From Priestia megaterium NBRC 15308 = ATCC 14581 (GTDB lineage Bacteria; Bacillota; Bacilli; Bacillales; Bacillaceae_H), in NCBI RefSeq assembly GCF_000832985.1, contig NZ_CP009920.1:496001-560000 (forward strand): a DNA stretch of 64,000 nucleotides, given 5' to 3'. A program made the translations under genes and the position numbers. Under the pieces are notes generated by a model that ran no database searches, was not told the DNA's origin, and worked only from the letters and a program-made list of their open reading frames with translations. This document shows, piece by piece, positions 1 through 7,078 of the stretch (its first letter is position 1; each line of letters begins with the position of its first letter).

Positions 1-441
1 CGGCCCTCGAATATCTTTAATATAGCTAGCCCCCAGCCTAGCAGGAAATACTTTGATAATATCTCCCCCATTTTCAAATGCCGTTAGGATTTCAGTAGGT
101 GAAAAAGCACCAGGGATACTAACCGCACCGTATCTTTTTGTTAGTTTAATCGTTTCCGTGTTAACAGTTGGAGAAAGGATAAATTTTGCACCTGCTAAAA
201 TAGCTGACCGTGCTGTTTCAGGGTCAAGCACTGTACCCGCTCCTACTAGCACTTGATCACCAAGCTCTGTAGAAACCTCTTTAATGGCTGAAAGTGCGTC
301 CGGCGAATTGAGAGTAATCTCTATATTTTTTACACCGCCGTCATTCAGCGCAGAGGCAATTTTCACTACATCCTGCGGTTTGGCTCCTCTAATAATCGCA
401 ACGATTTTATGCTCTAATAAATGTGATAAACTATCCGTCAT
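1..441 (-). CDS. kdgA: 2-dehydro-3-deoxyphosphogluconate (KDPG) aldolase, C-terminus cut by window edge
   Basis: Class I aldolase that splits 2-keto-3-deoxy-6-phosphogluconate into pyruvate and glyceraldehyde 3-phosphate, in the cytoplasm. The ATG at 441 follows AAAGGGG. The 147 visible codons (family usually about 205-215) include the active-site Glu segment IEITLNSP, the phosphate/substrate loop VGAGTV and the Schiff-base lysine in IIKVFPA. The frame is open to base 1, so the end lies outside. It starts 17 nt after kdgK, as the last visible gene of a kdgR-kdgK-kdgA operon whose order matches the kdgRKA order of Bacillus subtilis. Confidence 0.93.
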   Translation of the reverse strand, partial: MTDSLSHLLEHKIVAIIRGAKPQDVVKIASALNDGGVKNIEITLNSPDALSAIKEVSTELGDQVLVGAGTVLDPETARSAILAGAKFILSPTVNTETIKLTKRYGAVSIPGAFSPTEILTAFENGGDIIKVFPARLGASYIKDIRGP

Positions 442-458
442 GGGTAAACCCCTTTCTT

Positions 459-1412
459 TTATCGTATAACGTCTTCTCTTGTAATCGCATTCATAAATTC
501 GTAAAGCTCTTTCTTATCAGGCAAGCCTTCAATATCACCCTCTACGGTTACGACCATAGCTCCTATAGCACACCCTCTTCTAACTGTTTCTATCAAAGAA
601 GAATTATCTATTAGTCCCGATAGTATCCCAGCAGCGAACCCATCGCCAGCTCCTACTGGATCTATCACTCTAGCAACTTTAAAGCCTTCTACGTAAGCGG
701 ATTCATTTTCAGTTGAATAATAAGCTCCCTCCTCGCCTAGCTTAATAACGACTAGCTCTGCACCTAATTGATGAAGCGCTGATGCAATGTCTTCAGGGTT
801 ATCTTTCTCAAATAAAAACTGACCTTCATTCACTCCTGGTAAAATAACATCTGCATATGTAGCCATTTTAATGAGTGTTTGACGCGCAGTTTCTTCATCC
901 CAAAGCGTCTTGCGTAAATTCGGATCAAACACTATTTTTACACCATTTTTTTTAGCTGCTTTCATCGCTTGAAATACAGCTTCGTGGCAGGAATCGCTTA
1001 GTGCAGGTGTAATCCCTGTCACGTATAAGTATTTGGCAGAAGAGATGTACTCTTCATTCATATCATGTGGATTCATAAAGCTTGCTGCTGAACCTTGTCT
1101 GTAATAAAACACTTTACTGTTCATTTCATTTGTTTTTTGCTTTAAAAAAAGACCTGTAGGAGCATGATCATCAAATATCACATGTTTTACATCTATTCCT
1201 TCTCCTTTTATACTTGAAAGAATTCGCTCTCCTAACTCATCTTTTCCTAATCGGCTAACCCACCCCGTTTGATAACCGAGTTTTGACAGGGCAATTAACG
1301 TATTGCTTTCTGCCCCTGCAATTTTCGAAGAAAAATCTTTAGCGTATCGCATCTTTCCATTCGAGTGTGGGGTAAACAGAATCATTGTTTCCCCCATGCT
1401 TATCACGTCCAT
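459..1412 (-). CDS. kdgK: 2-dehydro-3-deoxygluconokinase (PfkB/ribokinase family)
   Basis: Phosphorylates 2-keto-3-deoxygluconate with ATP, feeding the KDPG aldolase encoded just downstream. The 317 residues have the usual family length. The N-terminal MGETMILFTP strand, a GAESNTLIALSKLG substrate segment and the C-terminal PfkB signature DPVGAGDGFAAG (about residues 251-262, catalytic Asp at about 257) are all visible. It lies 17 nt behind the IclR-type regulator and 17 nt before the aldolase, so the three are surely cotranscribed. Assignment to KDG kinase rather than another sugar kinase rests on the neighbours. Confidence 0.93.
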   Translation of the reverse strand: MDVISMGETMILFTPHSNGKMRYAKDFSSKIAGAESNTLIALSKLGYQTGWVSRLGKDELGERILSSIKGEGIDVKHVIFDDHAPTGLFLKQKTNEMNSKVFYYRQGSAASFMNPHDMNEEYISSAKYLYVTGITPALSDSCHEAVFQAMKAAKKNGVKIVFDPNLRKTLWDEETARQTLIKMATYADVILPGVNEGQFLFEKDNPEDIASALHQLGAELVVIKLGEEGAYYSTENESAYVEGFKVARVIDPVGAGDGFAAGILSGLIDNSSLIETVRRGCAIGAMVVTVEGDIEGLPDKKELYEFMNAITREDVIR

Positions 1413-1429
1413 TTTACCCCTCTTTTCAT

Positions 1430-2188
1430 TTATCTCTTCGCCTCTTCATATCCAGCAATAAAAGATATGTTAGTTGCTGTTTGAAGCAGCCTTTCTACAA
1501 TAAACTCCTTATGCTTCAGCATTCTTTCCTTAGGACCAGCTACACTAATAGCAGCTTGAATGCTTCCCTTTGCTCCAAATACAGGTGCAGCAAGGCAAAA
1601 CAACCCTTCCTCATTTTCTTCATCATCAATTGCATAGCCCATTTGGATAAAAGAGTCTAGATTGTCATTAAGAACTTTTTTATCTGTAATTGTATAATCC
1701 GTAATAGGTAGCAGCTCCGTATGTTCAAGCAGCTGTTCTCGCTGATCTTTAGGAAGAAAAGCTAAAAAGGTTTTTCCTAATCCAGTACAATAGAGCGGCT
1801 TTCGGTTACCAGGCTGAGCTGTTGTTCTAATAGAGCGATTATTATCAATCTTAACAACATAGACCAACTCCCCATCCGACAGCAAGGCCATAAACACAGT
1901 TTCTTGAACATCCTCCATCAGCTTCTTTAAATACGGTTTTCCTTCTGAAGAAATATCCAACGATTCCATAGCCGCTGCTCCAATTTGAATTAGCTTTGGC
2001 CCTAGCTTGTACTTCTTTAATGAGTCCTGATTTAAATACCCTTCATTATGAAGTGTTCCCACAAGATTAAACGTACTGCTTTGCGGAAGCGAAAGTAAAT
2101 CGCTAACTTCTTTTACTGTTAATCCCTCGGGATGTTGAGCAATCAATTCAAATACCCTTAATACACGTTCTGCTGATTTTACCGACAT
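1430..2188 (-). CDS. kdgR: IclR family transcriptional regulator, probable KDG/pectin-catabolism repressor
   Basis: 252 residues: an N-terminal winged helix-turn-helix (about residues 5-65, SAERVLRVFELIAQHPEGLT to the LPQSSTFNLVGTL recognition helix) and a C-terminal IclR effector domain (about 75-250). First gene of the operon with kdgK and kdgA, so it probably controls its own operon from the palindrome at 2204-2221. In B. subtilis the protein called KdgR belongs to the LacI family; an IclR-type KdgR is known from Erwinia. The effector is therefore likely KDG or a related keto-sugar acid, by context only. Confidence 0.85.
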   Translation of the reverse strand: MSVKSAERVLRVFELIAQHPEGLTVKEVSDLLSLPQSSTFNLVGTLHNEGYLNQDSLKKYKLGPKLIQIGAAAMESLDISSEGKPYLKKLMEDVQETVFMALLSDGELVYVVKIDNNRSIRTTAQPGNRKPLYCTGLGKTFLAFLPKDQREQLLEHTELLPITDYTITDKKVLNDNLDSFIQMGYAIDDEENEEGLFCLAAPVFGAKGSIQAAISVAGPKERMLKHKEFIVERLLQTATNISFIAGYEEAKR

Positions 2189-2203
2189 AAAGAAATCCTC
2201 TCT

Positions 2204-2221
2204 AAATCACATATGTGATTT
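2204..2221. promoter_or_regulatory. Perfect 18-bp palindrome, probable operator of the IclR regulator
   Basis: AAATCACATATGTGATTT reads the same on both strands and sits 15 nt in front of the regulator start. A looser copy (TATATGATTTACTGATTT) follows at 2230-2247. IclR proteins bind such short inverted repeats in their own promoters; the link to this regulator is inference. Confidence 0.6.
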
Positions 2222-2520
2222 TAAATTTTATATATGATTTACTGATTTAAATATTATCATAGACAGATCATTAATTCAAAATATTTTTATAAATCCAACA
2301 AAAATATTTATGACAGAAAATGAAAAACTAGATTTATTGATCTAAAAGCCGTTTTAATTGCTGAAACAGGTATTATATTAACCTAACTTATTTTTTCACT
2401 TCTTCCAAAGCAGCTTTAATAATATTAATTATGACCTGGAATGGGTTAACATGAAGAATTTTCTATGTCGTTAAAGAAACATTGGACGAATTATTTTGGA
2501 TAGACAAGGAGTGATTTTGA
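2222..2520. other. Intergenic region between divergent units
   Basis: AT-rich. Apart from the operator at its left edge and the ribosome binding site AAGGAG before 2521, I see no gene, RNA structure or further repeat. Confidence 0.5.
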
Positions 2521-3063
2521 ATGAAAAAGATAGTTGATCAGAAGTTCACCTTTTTAAATTTGCAGCATATTAAAATTGCATATATTATTCAAACACTTGG
2601 AGTTTTACTTATTCTTGGTCATGATTTCTTAAAAGGTGGATTAGAAAAGATGAAGGCAAATTCACTATGGGTTTTGTTCATTCTATCTAGCGTTGTATAC
2701 GGCTATTTATCTCTAAGTATTAGCGTAGAACAGGAAAAAGAAATAAAAAGACCTTTTCGCTCTTTTTTGCTGAGTTTATTCGTCCTGTTAGTAATCGGTT
2801 CAATTACTGCCTATTTAACATCTGTGACTTCAGGATTTAATTGGAGTAATGGAGTATTATTTGGAGGCATTATTTTTGTATGCGGTCTTATAGCCATGAA
2901 CTATGCGTACCATTTAAGAAAAAACAACAAAATGAATGGGAAGATGATGAATAAAAGAAGACCTTGTTCAAGATCTTCTTTATTTCTACGGATAATTCAC
3001 ATTACGATAACTAGAAGTAACCCTATTTTATGCTATCAATACTTCACATTAAAATTCAGATGA
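2521..3063 (+). CDS. Uncharacterised four-helix membrane protein, probable C-terminal frameshift
   Basis: Not a family I recognise. The first 135 or so residues give four hydrophobic helices (about 19-35, 50-67, 81-101 and 110-128) with short polar loops. The remaining tail is basic, low quality, and is translated through a terminator hairpin (2954-2981). One extra A in the A-run at about 2929-2934 would switch to a frame that ends ...QQNEWEDDE and stops at 2952-2954, at the base of that hairpin, giving 144 residues. I therefore think the natural protein ends there and the 180-residue reading is a frameshift product or assembly error. ATG 2521 follows AAGGAG. Confidence 0.65.
   Translation: MKKIVDQKFTFLNLQHIKIAYIIQTLGVLLILGHDFLKGGLEKMKANSLWVLFILSSVVYGYLSLSISVEQEKEIKRPFRSFLLSLFVLLVIGSITAYLTSVTSGFNWSNGVLFGGIIFVCGLIAMNYAYHLRKNNKMNGKMMNKRRPCSRSSLFLRIIHITITRSNPILCYQYFTLKFR
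2954..2986 (+). terminator. Intrinsic terminator inside the 3' end of the preceding ORF
   Basis: A 13-bp stem (AAAGAAGACCTTG with CAAGATCTTCTTT, one mismatch) and a TT loop, followed by ATTTCT. Its position before the nominal stop codon supports a frameshift in the gene. Confidence 0.65.
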
Positions 3064-3101
3064 TTCCATATACCTTGGGTAGCTTGCTCAGTTTATAAAA
3101 T

Positions 3102-3851
3102 TCACCCTAATTTGCGTTTGAATCCTTTACTAGCTAAAAAGTAAGCGATGACCATGATACCTAGGCACCAGGCGAGGGCACTCCAGATATCGTTGCCAAC
3201 TGATCCTTCATACAAGAGTGCACGAATTGTATTCACGATTGAAGTCACGGGCTGGTTCTCAGCGAATGCACGAACAGCTTTAGGCATCGTTTCAGTGGGA
3301 ACAAAGGCGGAACTAATAAAAGGCAGGAAGATTAGCGGGTACGAGTAGCCTGTGGCTCCTTCCATAGATTTTGCTGTCAATCCTGGAATAATGGCCAACC
3401 ATGTCAGGGCTAGCGTAAACAGCCCGAGTATCCCGGCTACCGCAAACCAATCTAGGATATCAGCGCTGGAGCGGAAACCCATCAAGAGCGCGATGAGGAT
3501 AACTACTACGATAGTAAGCGCATTGGAAACAAAAGATGTCAACACATGAGCCCATAATACCGAAGAACGTTTGATAGGCATAGTAATGAAACGGGCCATC
3601 AGTCCACTTTTCACATCATTAAATAGCCGCACGGAAGTGTAAGCGACGCCGGATGCGATAGCCATCAGCAGGATTCCCGGCAATAAATAATTGACGTAAT
3701 TGGCTGTTCCTGTATTTATAGCGCCACCAAACACGTAGACAAACAGTAGCATCATCATAATTGGCGTAATTGCCACCGTAATGATCGTATCCGGGCTGCG
3801 CATAATATTTCGCATCAAACGTCCTAGTAATACACCTGTATTGTTTTTCAT
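3102..3851 (-). CDS. ABC-2 type exporter permease (DrrB-like)
   Basis: Membrane half of a drug/lipid exporter. 249 residues with six predicted helices in the ABC-2 arrangement (N-terminal helix near 20-40, others spread to 247) and the family patch AVRAFAENQPVTSIVNTIRALL near 190-210. The ATG directly abuts the stop of the ATPase gene (TAAATG), with AGGAGG inside the end of that gene, so the two are translationally coupled. This pair and the DUF1048 gene look richer in G+C codons than their neighbours, which may mean a different history. Natural substrate unknown. Confidence 0.88.
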   Translation of the reverse strand: MKNNTGVLLGRLMRNIMRSPDTIITVAITPIMMMLLFVYVFGGAINTGTANYVNYLLPGILLMAIASGVAYTSVRLFNDVKSGLMARFITMPIKRSSVLWAHVLTSFVSNALTIVVVILIALLMGFRSSADILDWFAVAGILGLFTLALTWLAIIPGLTAKSMEGATGYSYPLIFLPFISSAFVPTETMPKAVRAFAENQPVTSIVNTIRALLYEGSVGNDIWSALAWCLGIMVIAYFLASKGFKRKLG

Positions 3852-4613
3852 TTATATTTCCTCCTTTTTGCCGATGATTGCGAGGAAGATTTCCTCCAAT
3901 GTTGGCTGTTTCTCGATGTATTCCACTTTTGCTGGCGGGAACATCTCTTTAAGTTCGGTAAGGGTACCGGTTTTGATGATTTTTCCGCCATGTAGGATGG
4001 CTATCCGATCTGCCAGTTGTTCAGCTTCCTCCAGGTACTGAGTCGTGAGCAAGATGGTCGTACCATCGCCAGCAAGCTCTTTGATGGTGTTCCAGACTTC
4101 AATCCTGGCTTCCGGATCAAGTCCGGTCGTCGGTTCGTCGAGAAAAATAACCGCTGGCCTGCCAATCAGACTCATAGCTATATCAAGTCGGCGCTTCATT
4201 CCACCGGAATATTGATCCGCCCGGCGATTGGCTGCATCGGTCAAGCTGAATCTTGCAAGCAGATTGTCAGCTACTTCATTAGGATTAGATACCCCTCGCA
4301 ATTTGGCGATCATGATCAGGTTTTCCTTCCCAGTAAGCATGCCGTCTAACGCTGCGAACTGCCCCGTTAGGCTGATGTTCTGGCGGACGTCAGCCGGTTG
4401 ACGTTGGACGTCAAATTCGCAAATACTTACTTCGCCGCTATCAGCCTTCATCAGTGTTGAAAGAATGTTAACTGTCGTCGTCTTGCCTGCTCCATTTGAA
4501 CCCAGCAGTGCAAAAATTTCACCGCGCTGCACCTCAATATTCACCCCTTTTAAAACTTCTTTGTCTTTAAAAGACTTTTTTAACTCTTTTACAAAAATCG
4601 CTGTATTTCTCAT
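3852..4613 (-). CDS. ABC transporter ATP-binding protein (DrrA-like)
   Basis: ATPase of the exporter. Walker A GSNGAGKTT (residues 38-46), signature YSGGMKRRL (135-143), Walker B VIFLDEPTTGLD (155-166), and a DrrA-type C-terminal extension after TTQYLEEAEQLADRIAIL. 253 residues, slightly short for DrrA proteins (about 310-330). Preceded by a block at 4722-4752 that is nearly identical to one in front of the PadR gene, so PadR probably represses this exporter. Ribosome binding site AAAAGGAGG lies before the ATG. Confidence 0.9.
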   Translation of the reverse strand: MRNTAIFVKELKKSFKDKEVLKGVNIEVQRGEIFALLGSNGAGKTTTVNILSTLMKADSGEVSICEFDVQRQPADVRQNISLTGQFAALDGMLTGKENLIMIAKLRGVSNPNEVADNLLARFSLTDAANRRADQYSGGMKRRLDIAMSLIGRPAVIFLDEPTTGLDPEARIEVWNTIKELAGDGTTILLTTQYLEEAEQLADRIAILHGGKIIKTGTLTELKEMFPPAKVEYIEKQPTLEEIFLAIIGKKEEI

Positions 4614-4721
4614 ACGTTTTTCCTCCTTTTAAAAAGCTCCACAAGTCTGCTCGCTAGAACTGTCATGATGTAACTAAGCTGAGCGTCTCGTAGAGCTAGT
4701 TTTTTTATACTCTACTATTAA

Positions 4722-4752
4722 GTCTGACTTATATTCTGTATTACTTAGTACC
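4722..4752 (-). promoter_or_regulatory. Promoter/operator block of the DrrAB-type exporter
   Basis: A 31-bp block, nearly identical to 5569-5599, containing the palindromic core TACTTAGTA (4742-4750) and, reading towards the exporter, a TATAAG that could be a -10 box. The matching copy in front of the padR gene makes this a likely PadR binding site. Confidence 0.6.
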
Positions 4753-4765
4753 GAGTTTAAAAAAT

Positions 4766-4798
4766 GACCGAATAGCGAAAGTAACTAGCTATTCAGTC
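4766..4798 (-). terminator. Intrinsic terminator of the DUF1048 gene
   Basis: 11-bp stem (4766-4776 with 4788-4798, one G-U pair on the transcript) followed on the minus strand by ATTTTTT, immediately after the DUF1048 stop codon. Confidence 0.7.
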
Positions 4799-4802
4799 GA
4801 TG

Positions 4803-5156
4803 TTATTGATTAAATTTATTTTTTCCTAATCGTTCCTTAATACTCTGATTCAAATCTTCACGATACTTAACCATATAAGTTTTAGCATTTGCCACTAATT
4901 CGTCAGCAAAGGAAGCCACATCGTCTCCCGTAATTTCGAGCACCTGTCTACCTTCTGCAGCACCTGCTTCGAATAAATCAATTAATTCATACTGCATGTG
5001 TAGCATATCCATTCCGTTGCCCGATGAGAAATTCCACATGTAGTTTTGAATTTTTTTAAATACAAACTGATAGTCCTCTGGCAAGGCTTCAACCCGTGCC
5101 ATCATCATTTTATACTCTTTTTTATCACCAATCATTTTTTTGAATATTTCCAGCAT
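4803..5156 (-). CDS. DUF1048 family protein
   Basis: 117 residues, mostly helical, soluble, with the family pattern MARVEALPEDYQFVFKKIQNYMWNF near residues 20-44 and the acidic LIDLFEAGAAEGRQVLEITGDDVASF. Such proteins are commonly encoded with a PadR regulator and a DrrAB-type exporter, as here; their biochemical role is unknown. Lies 70 nt after the padR stop, with AGGAGG before the ATG, and is closed by the terminator at 4766-4798. Confidence 0.85.
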   Translation of the reverse strand: MLEIFKKMIGDKKEYKMMMARVEALPEDYQFVFKKIQNYMWNFSSGNGMDMLHMQYELIDLFEAGAAEGRQVLEITGDDVASFADELVANAKTYMVKYREDLNQSIKERLGKNKFNQ

Positions 5157-5226
5157 GTCATTTTTCCTCCTTTTTATAAAACTTCATAAGATGCTTTAAA
5201 ACTATCCGACGGTCTATCTTATGAAG

Positions 5227-5529
5227 TTAGTTTGACTTCAAGACGTTGATTTTTGATGATACAAAATCCCACCTTTTCCAAAACAGCTCAAGCTCCTTGT
5301 AGCCTGCCTCATTAAGCGAATAAAATTTGCGGGGTGGGCCCATATCTGATGGTTTTTTTTCTATATTCACAAGTTTTTTCTTTTCTAATCGTACGAGAAT
5401 AGTGTAGACCGTCCCTTCCACGACCTCGATAAATCCAAGCTCGTTCAGACGGCGTGTAATCTCATAGCCATAGGTTTCATGCCGGCTGATAATTTCTAAC
5501 ACACAGCCTTCCAGCGAACCCTTCAGCAT
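5227..5529 (-). CDS. PadR family transcriptional regulator
   Basis: Winged-helix repressor; LKGSLEGCVLEIISRHETYGYEI opens the domain and VEGTVYTILVRLEKK is the recognition/wing region, GPPRKFYSLNEAGYKEL the C-terminal wing. The frame is open to an ATG at 5613, but that part overlaps the repeated operator block, so it is probably upstream of the transcript. A strong GAGGAGG at about 5562-5556 points to a start at 5547, where the codon is ATC, or at this ATG (100 residues, normal for PadR). Controls itself and the exporter through TACTTAGTA sites, by inference. Confidence 0.85.
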   Translation of the reverse strand: MLKGSLEGCVLEIISRHETYGYEITRRLNELGFIEVVEGTVYTILVRLEKKKLVNIEKKPSDMGPPRKFYSLNEAGYKELELFWKRWDFVSSKINVLKSN

Positions 5530-5568
5530 TTCAGTTAAATTTTCGATCTTCAGAACCTCCTCTATATC

Positions 5569-5599
5569 GTCTGACTTATATTCTGTATCACTTAGTACC
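5569..5599 (-). promoter_or_regulatory. Promoter/operator block of the PadR gene
   Basis: Near-identical (one base difference) to 4722-4752, with the core CACTTAGTA at 5589-5597 and a TATAAG reading towards padR. Its position inside the longest padR ORF decides against the ATG at 5613. Confidence 0.6.
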
Positions 5600-5646
5600 A
5601 AGCCAATTTTCACTTAATAACTTTTAAAAATTAAGCTATTAAGTAA

Positions 5647-5678
5647 TACTTAGTATATGTAGATTGTAATACTTAGTA
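5647..5678. promoter_or_regulatory. Two further TACTTAGTA operator copies upstream of padR
   Basis: TACTTAGTA at 5647-5655 and 5670-5678, 23 bp apart, each within a TAATACTTAGTA context. With 4742 and 5589 this makes four copies within 1 kb, all at PadR-associated promoters. Confidence 0.6.
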
Positions 5679-5728
5679 CCGGGCATTTCAACTATTTTTT
5701 AAAATATTTTCAAAATTATTTATGCTTT

Positions 5729-6028
5729 TTATTTTGGGAAAAGCTTATTAAATAAGATAAGCATAATTACAAAGTATGGAATCCATAATACAGTCCCAAA
5801 ATAATTTAGTTTACTATCTTTTAAGTATTGACGATTAAGTAAATAATAAATGAAACTAAATACGATAATCAAAATCAACATAACTACAACTCCAATTTTT
5901 CGTGCTACTGCTACATCAATTTTTATTATTCTACTAATAAGATAAATATTGAAAATTAGTTTGATATTAATAAAAATCAAAACAGCATATAGTATACTTG
6001 AGAAATTTAATTTCAAAAACCAATTCAT
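5729..6028 (-). CDS. Small membrane protein, possible immunity protein of the adjacent peptide toxin
   Basis: 99 residues with three to four hydrophobic segments (about 9-28, 38-52, 55-68 and 77-95). I do not recognise a family. The longest frame starts at 6064, but that ATG lies inside a terminator hairpin (6047-6082); the ATG at 6028 has GGGAGGG at the right distance and is preferred. It is the third gene behind the secreted precursor at 6407-7078. Small polytopic proteins next to secreted peptide toxins are often immunity proteins; that role is inference from position. Confidence 0.65.
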   Translation of the reverse strand: MNWFLKLNFSSILYAVLIFINIKLIFNIYLISRIIKIDVAVARKIGVVVMLILIIVFSFIYYLLNRQYLKDSKLNYFGTVLWIPYFVIMLILFNKLFPK

Positions 6029-6046
6029 AACGTCCCTCCCTAAATG

Positions 6047-6082
6047 AAAAAAGTCCTCTATCAAGATAATAGAGAACTTTTT
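6047..6082 (-). terminator. Intrinsic terminator between the two small membrane protein genes
   Basis: Stem AAAAAGTTCTCTAT / ATAGAGGACTTTTTT (minus-strand reading) with a T-run. It separates the gene at 6090 from the one at 5729, which then depends on readthrough or its own promoter. Confidence 0.7.
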
Positions 6083-6089
6083 AAAACAG

Positions 6090-6389
6090 TTAGCCTAAAA
6101 TGTAGAATAAGCATAGTAATAAAATATCAACAGGCAAACTAATACTTAGAAAAAGCAAAATATATTTTTTAGGTTCTGGACCTCTCTTCTTAATTGAGAA
6201 GAATTCTACTCCTAAATTGTTGATTGTAATTAGTAAAGCAAACATTACATAAAGCAAAACGTTTTCTTTAAACATATGCGTAAATAGTGGAGAGAATAAA
6301 ATCAAAAAAGTAAACATTTGAAAAGATCCTCTTGAGAACAAGTCTATTTTACCGCCTAAAAAATCTTTGAAAGTGTTATCAGGACTCAT
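6090..6389 (-). CDS. Small three-helix membrane protein, possible immunity protein
   Basis: 99 residues, hydrophobic segments at about 23-38, 42-58 and 76-97, with a basic loop KKRGPEPKK between the last two. No family recognised. ATG follows AAGGTGG and starts 17 nt after the stop of the secreted precursor gene at 6407, so it is cotranscribed with it and ended by the terminator at 6047-6082. The tight coupling makes it the leading candidate for producer self-protection, by analogy with sdpC-sdpI and class II bacteriocin operons. Confidence 0.68.
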   Translation of the reverse strand: MSPDNTFKDFLGGKIDLFSRGSFQMFTFLILFSPLFTHMFKENVLLYVMFALLITINNLGVEFFSIKKRGPEPKKYILLFLSISLPVDILLLCLFYILG

Positions 6390-6406
6390 GTTATATCACC
6401 ACCTTA

Positions 6407-7078
6407 TTATGATAAACAACCAGCAGCAGCACTAGCACCTAACCATACAGCACCAACTCCGGTGCCAATAGCCCATCCTGCAGGTCCACTTACCCCAGCA
6501 ACAGTCATTAGGCCACTGAAAGCAGCAGTATGAGCAAATCCAGCAATCGAAGCTGCTCCACAGCCACTAATTCCTTGAATTGAAACTGTACCAGAAGACG
6601 TTTTACTTGCGCCAAGTTCTTTAAAAATTTGTTCTTTTAGTTCTTTACCTTCTGGGCTATCAATAATTTCGTTGAATTGTTCTACTGTAGCTGTTAGTTG
6701 ATTGTATGAAGGAGAATCAAGGTTATCTTTTACTCTCTCTTTATTTTCAATGATTACTTGATTCTTATCTTCGTCGAATTTTACATACTTTAGAATATTA
6801 TTAAGTTGTTCAACTGAACCTTCTAACTGGTTATAAGCATCAGAATCATTAAGATCATTTTTTAATTCCTCTTCATTAACAATGGTTATTTGATTATCTT
6901 CTTTACTGAACTCTAAATGTTCTAATATAGTATTAAGTTCTTGTTGTTCTGCTGTAGAAAGTTCCTGACTTTCTGCTGCATTTACGCTTACCGGCGTTCC
7001 CACAGCAGTAGACGTAAGTAATACACCAGCTGTTAAAGTCGTACATATGGAAAGTTTAATTTTCTTTGCAAATTGCAT
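6407..7078 (-). CDS. Sec-exported precursor of a probable hydrophobic peptide toxin (SDP-like or halocin-C8-like)
   Basis: 223 residues from ATG 7078 (a TTG at 7096 is also possible). Signal peptide 1-34 (KKIKLS, then a hydrophobic core, cleavage near SVNA-AES). Residues about 46-134 are two tandem copies of a 44-residue acidic unit (N-I-L-x(12)-NQ-x-I-I/V... to SV/TVEQ), with a partial third. After a linker, the last 53 or so residues are uncharged, Gly/Ala-rich, hydrophobic and hold the only two mature-region cysteines (173 and 221). This is the layout of precursors such as SdpC, cut to release a membrane-active peptide. Two small membrane genes follow. Toxin function is inferred, not shown. 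Confidence 0.72.
   Translation of the reverse strand: MQFAKKIKLSICTTLTAGVLLTSTAVGTPVSVNAAESQELSTAEQQELNTILEHLEFSKEDNQITIVNEEELKNDLNDSDAYNQLEGSVEQLNNILKYVKFDEDKNQVIIENKERVKDNLDSPSYNQLTATVEQFNEIIDSPEGKELKEQIFKELGASKTSSGTVSIQGISGCGAASIAGFAHTAAFSGLMTVAGVSGPAGWAIGTGVGAVWLGASAAAGCLS

Noticed and set aside
5530-5613. Longer N-terminus of PadR from ATG 5613
   Set aside because: Overlaps the repeated promoter/operator block and lacks similarity to PadR N-termini.
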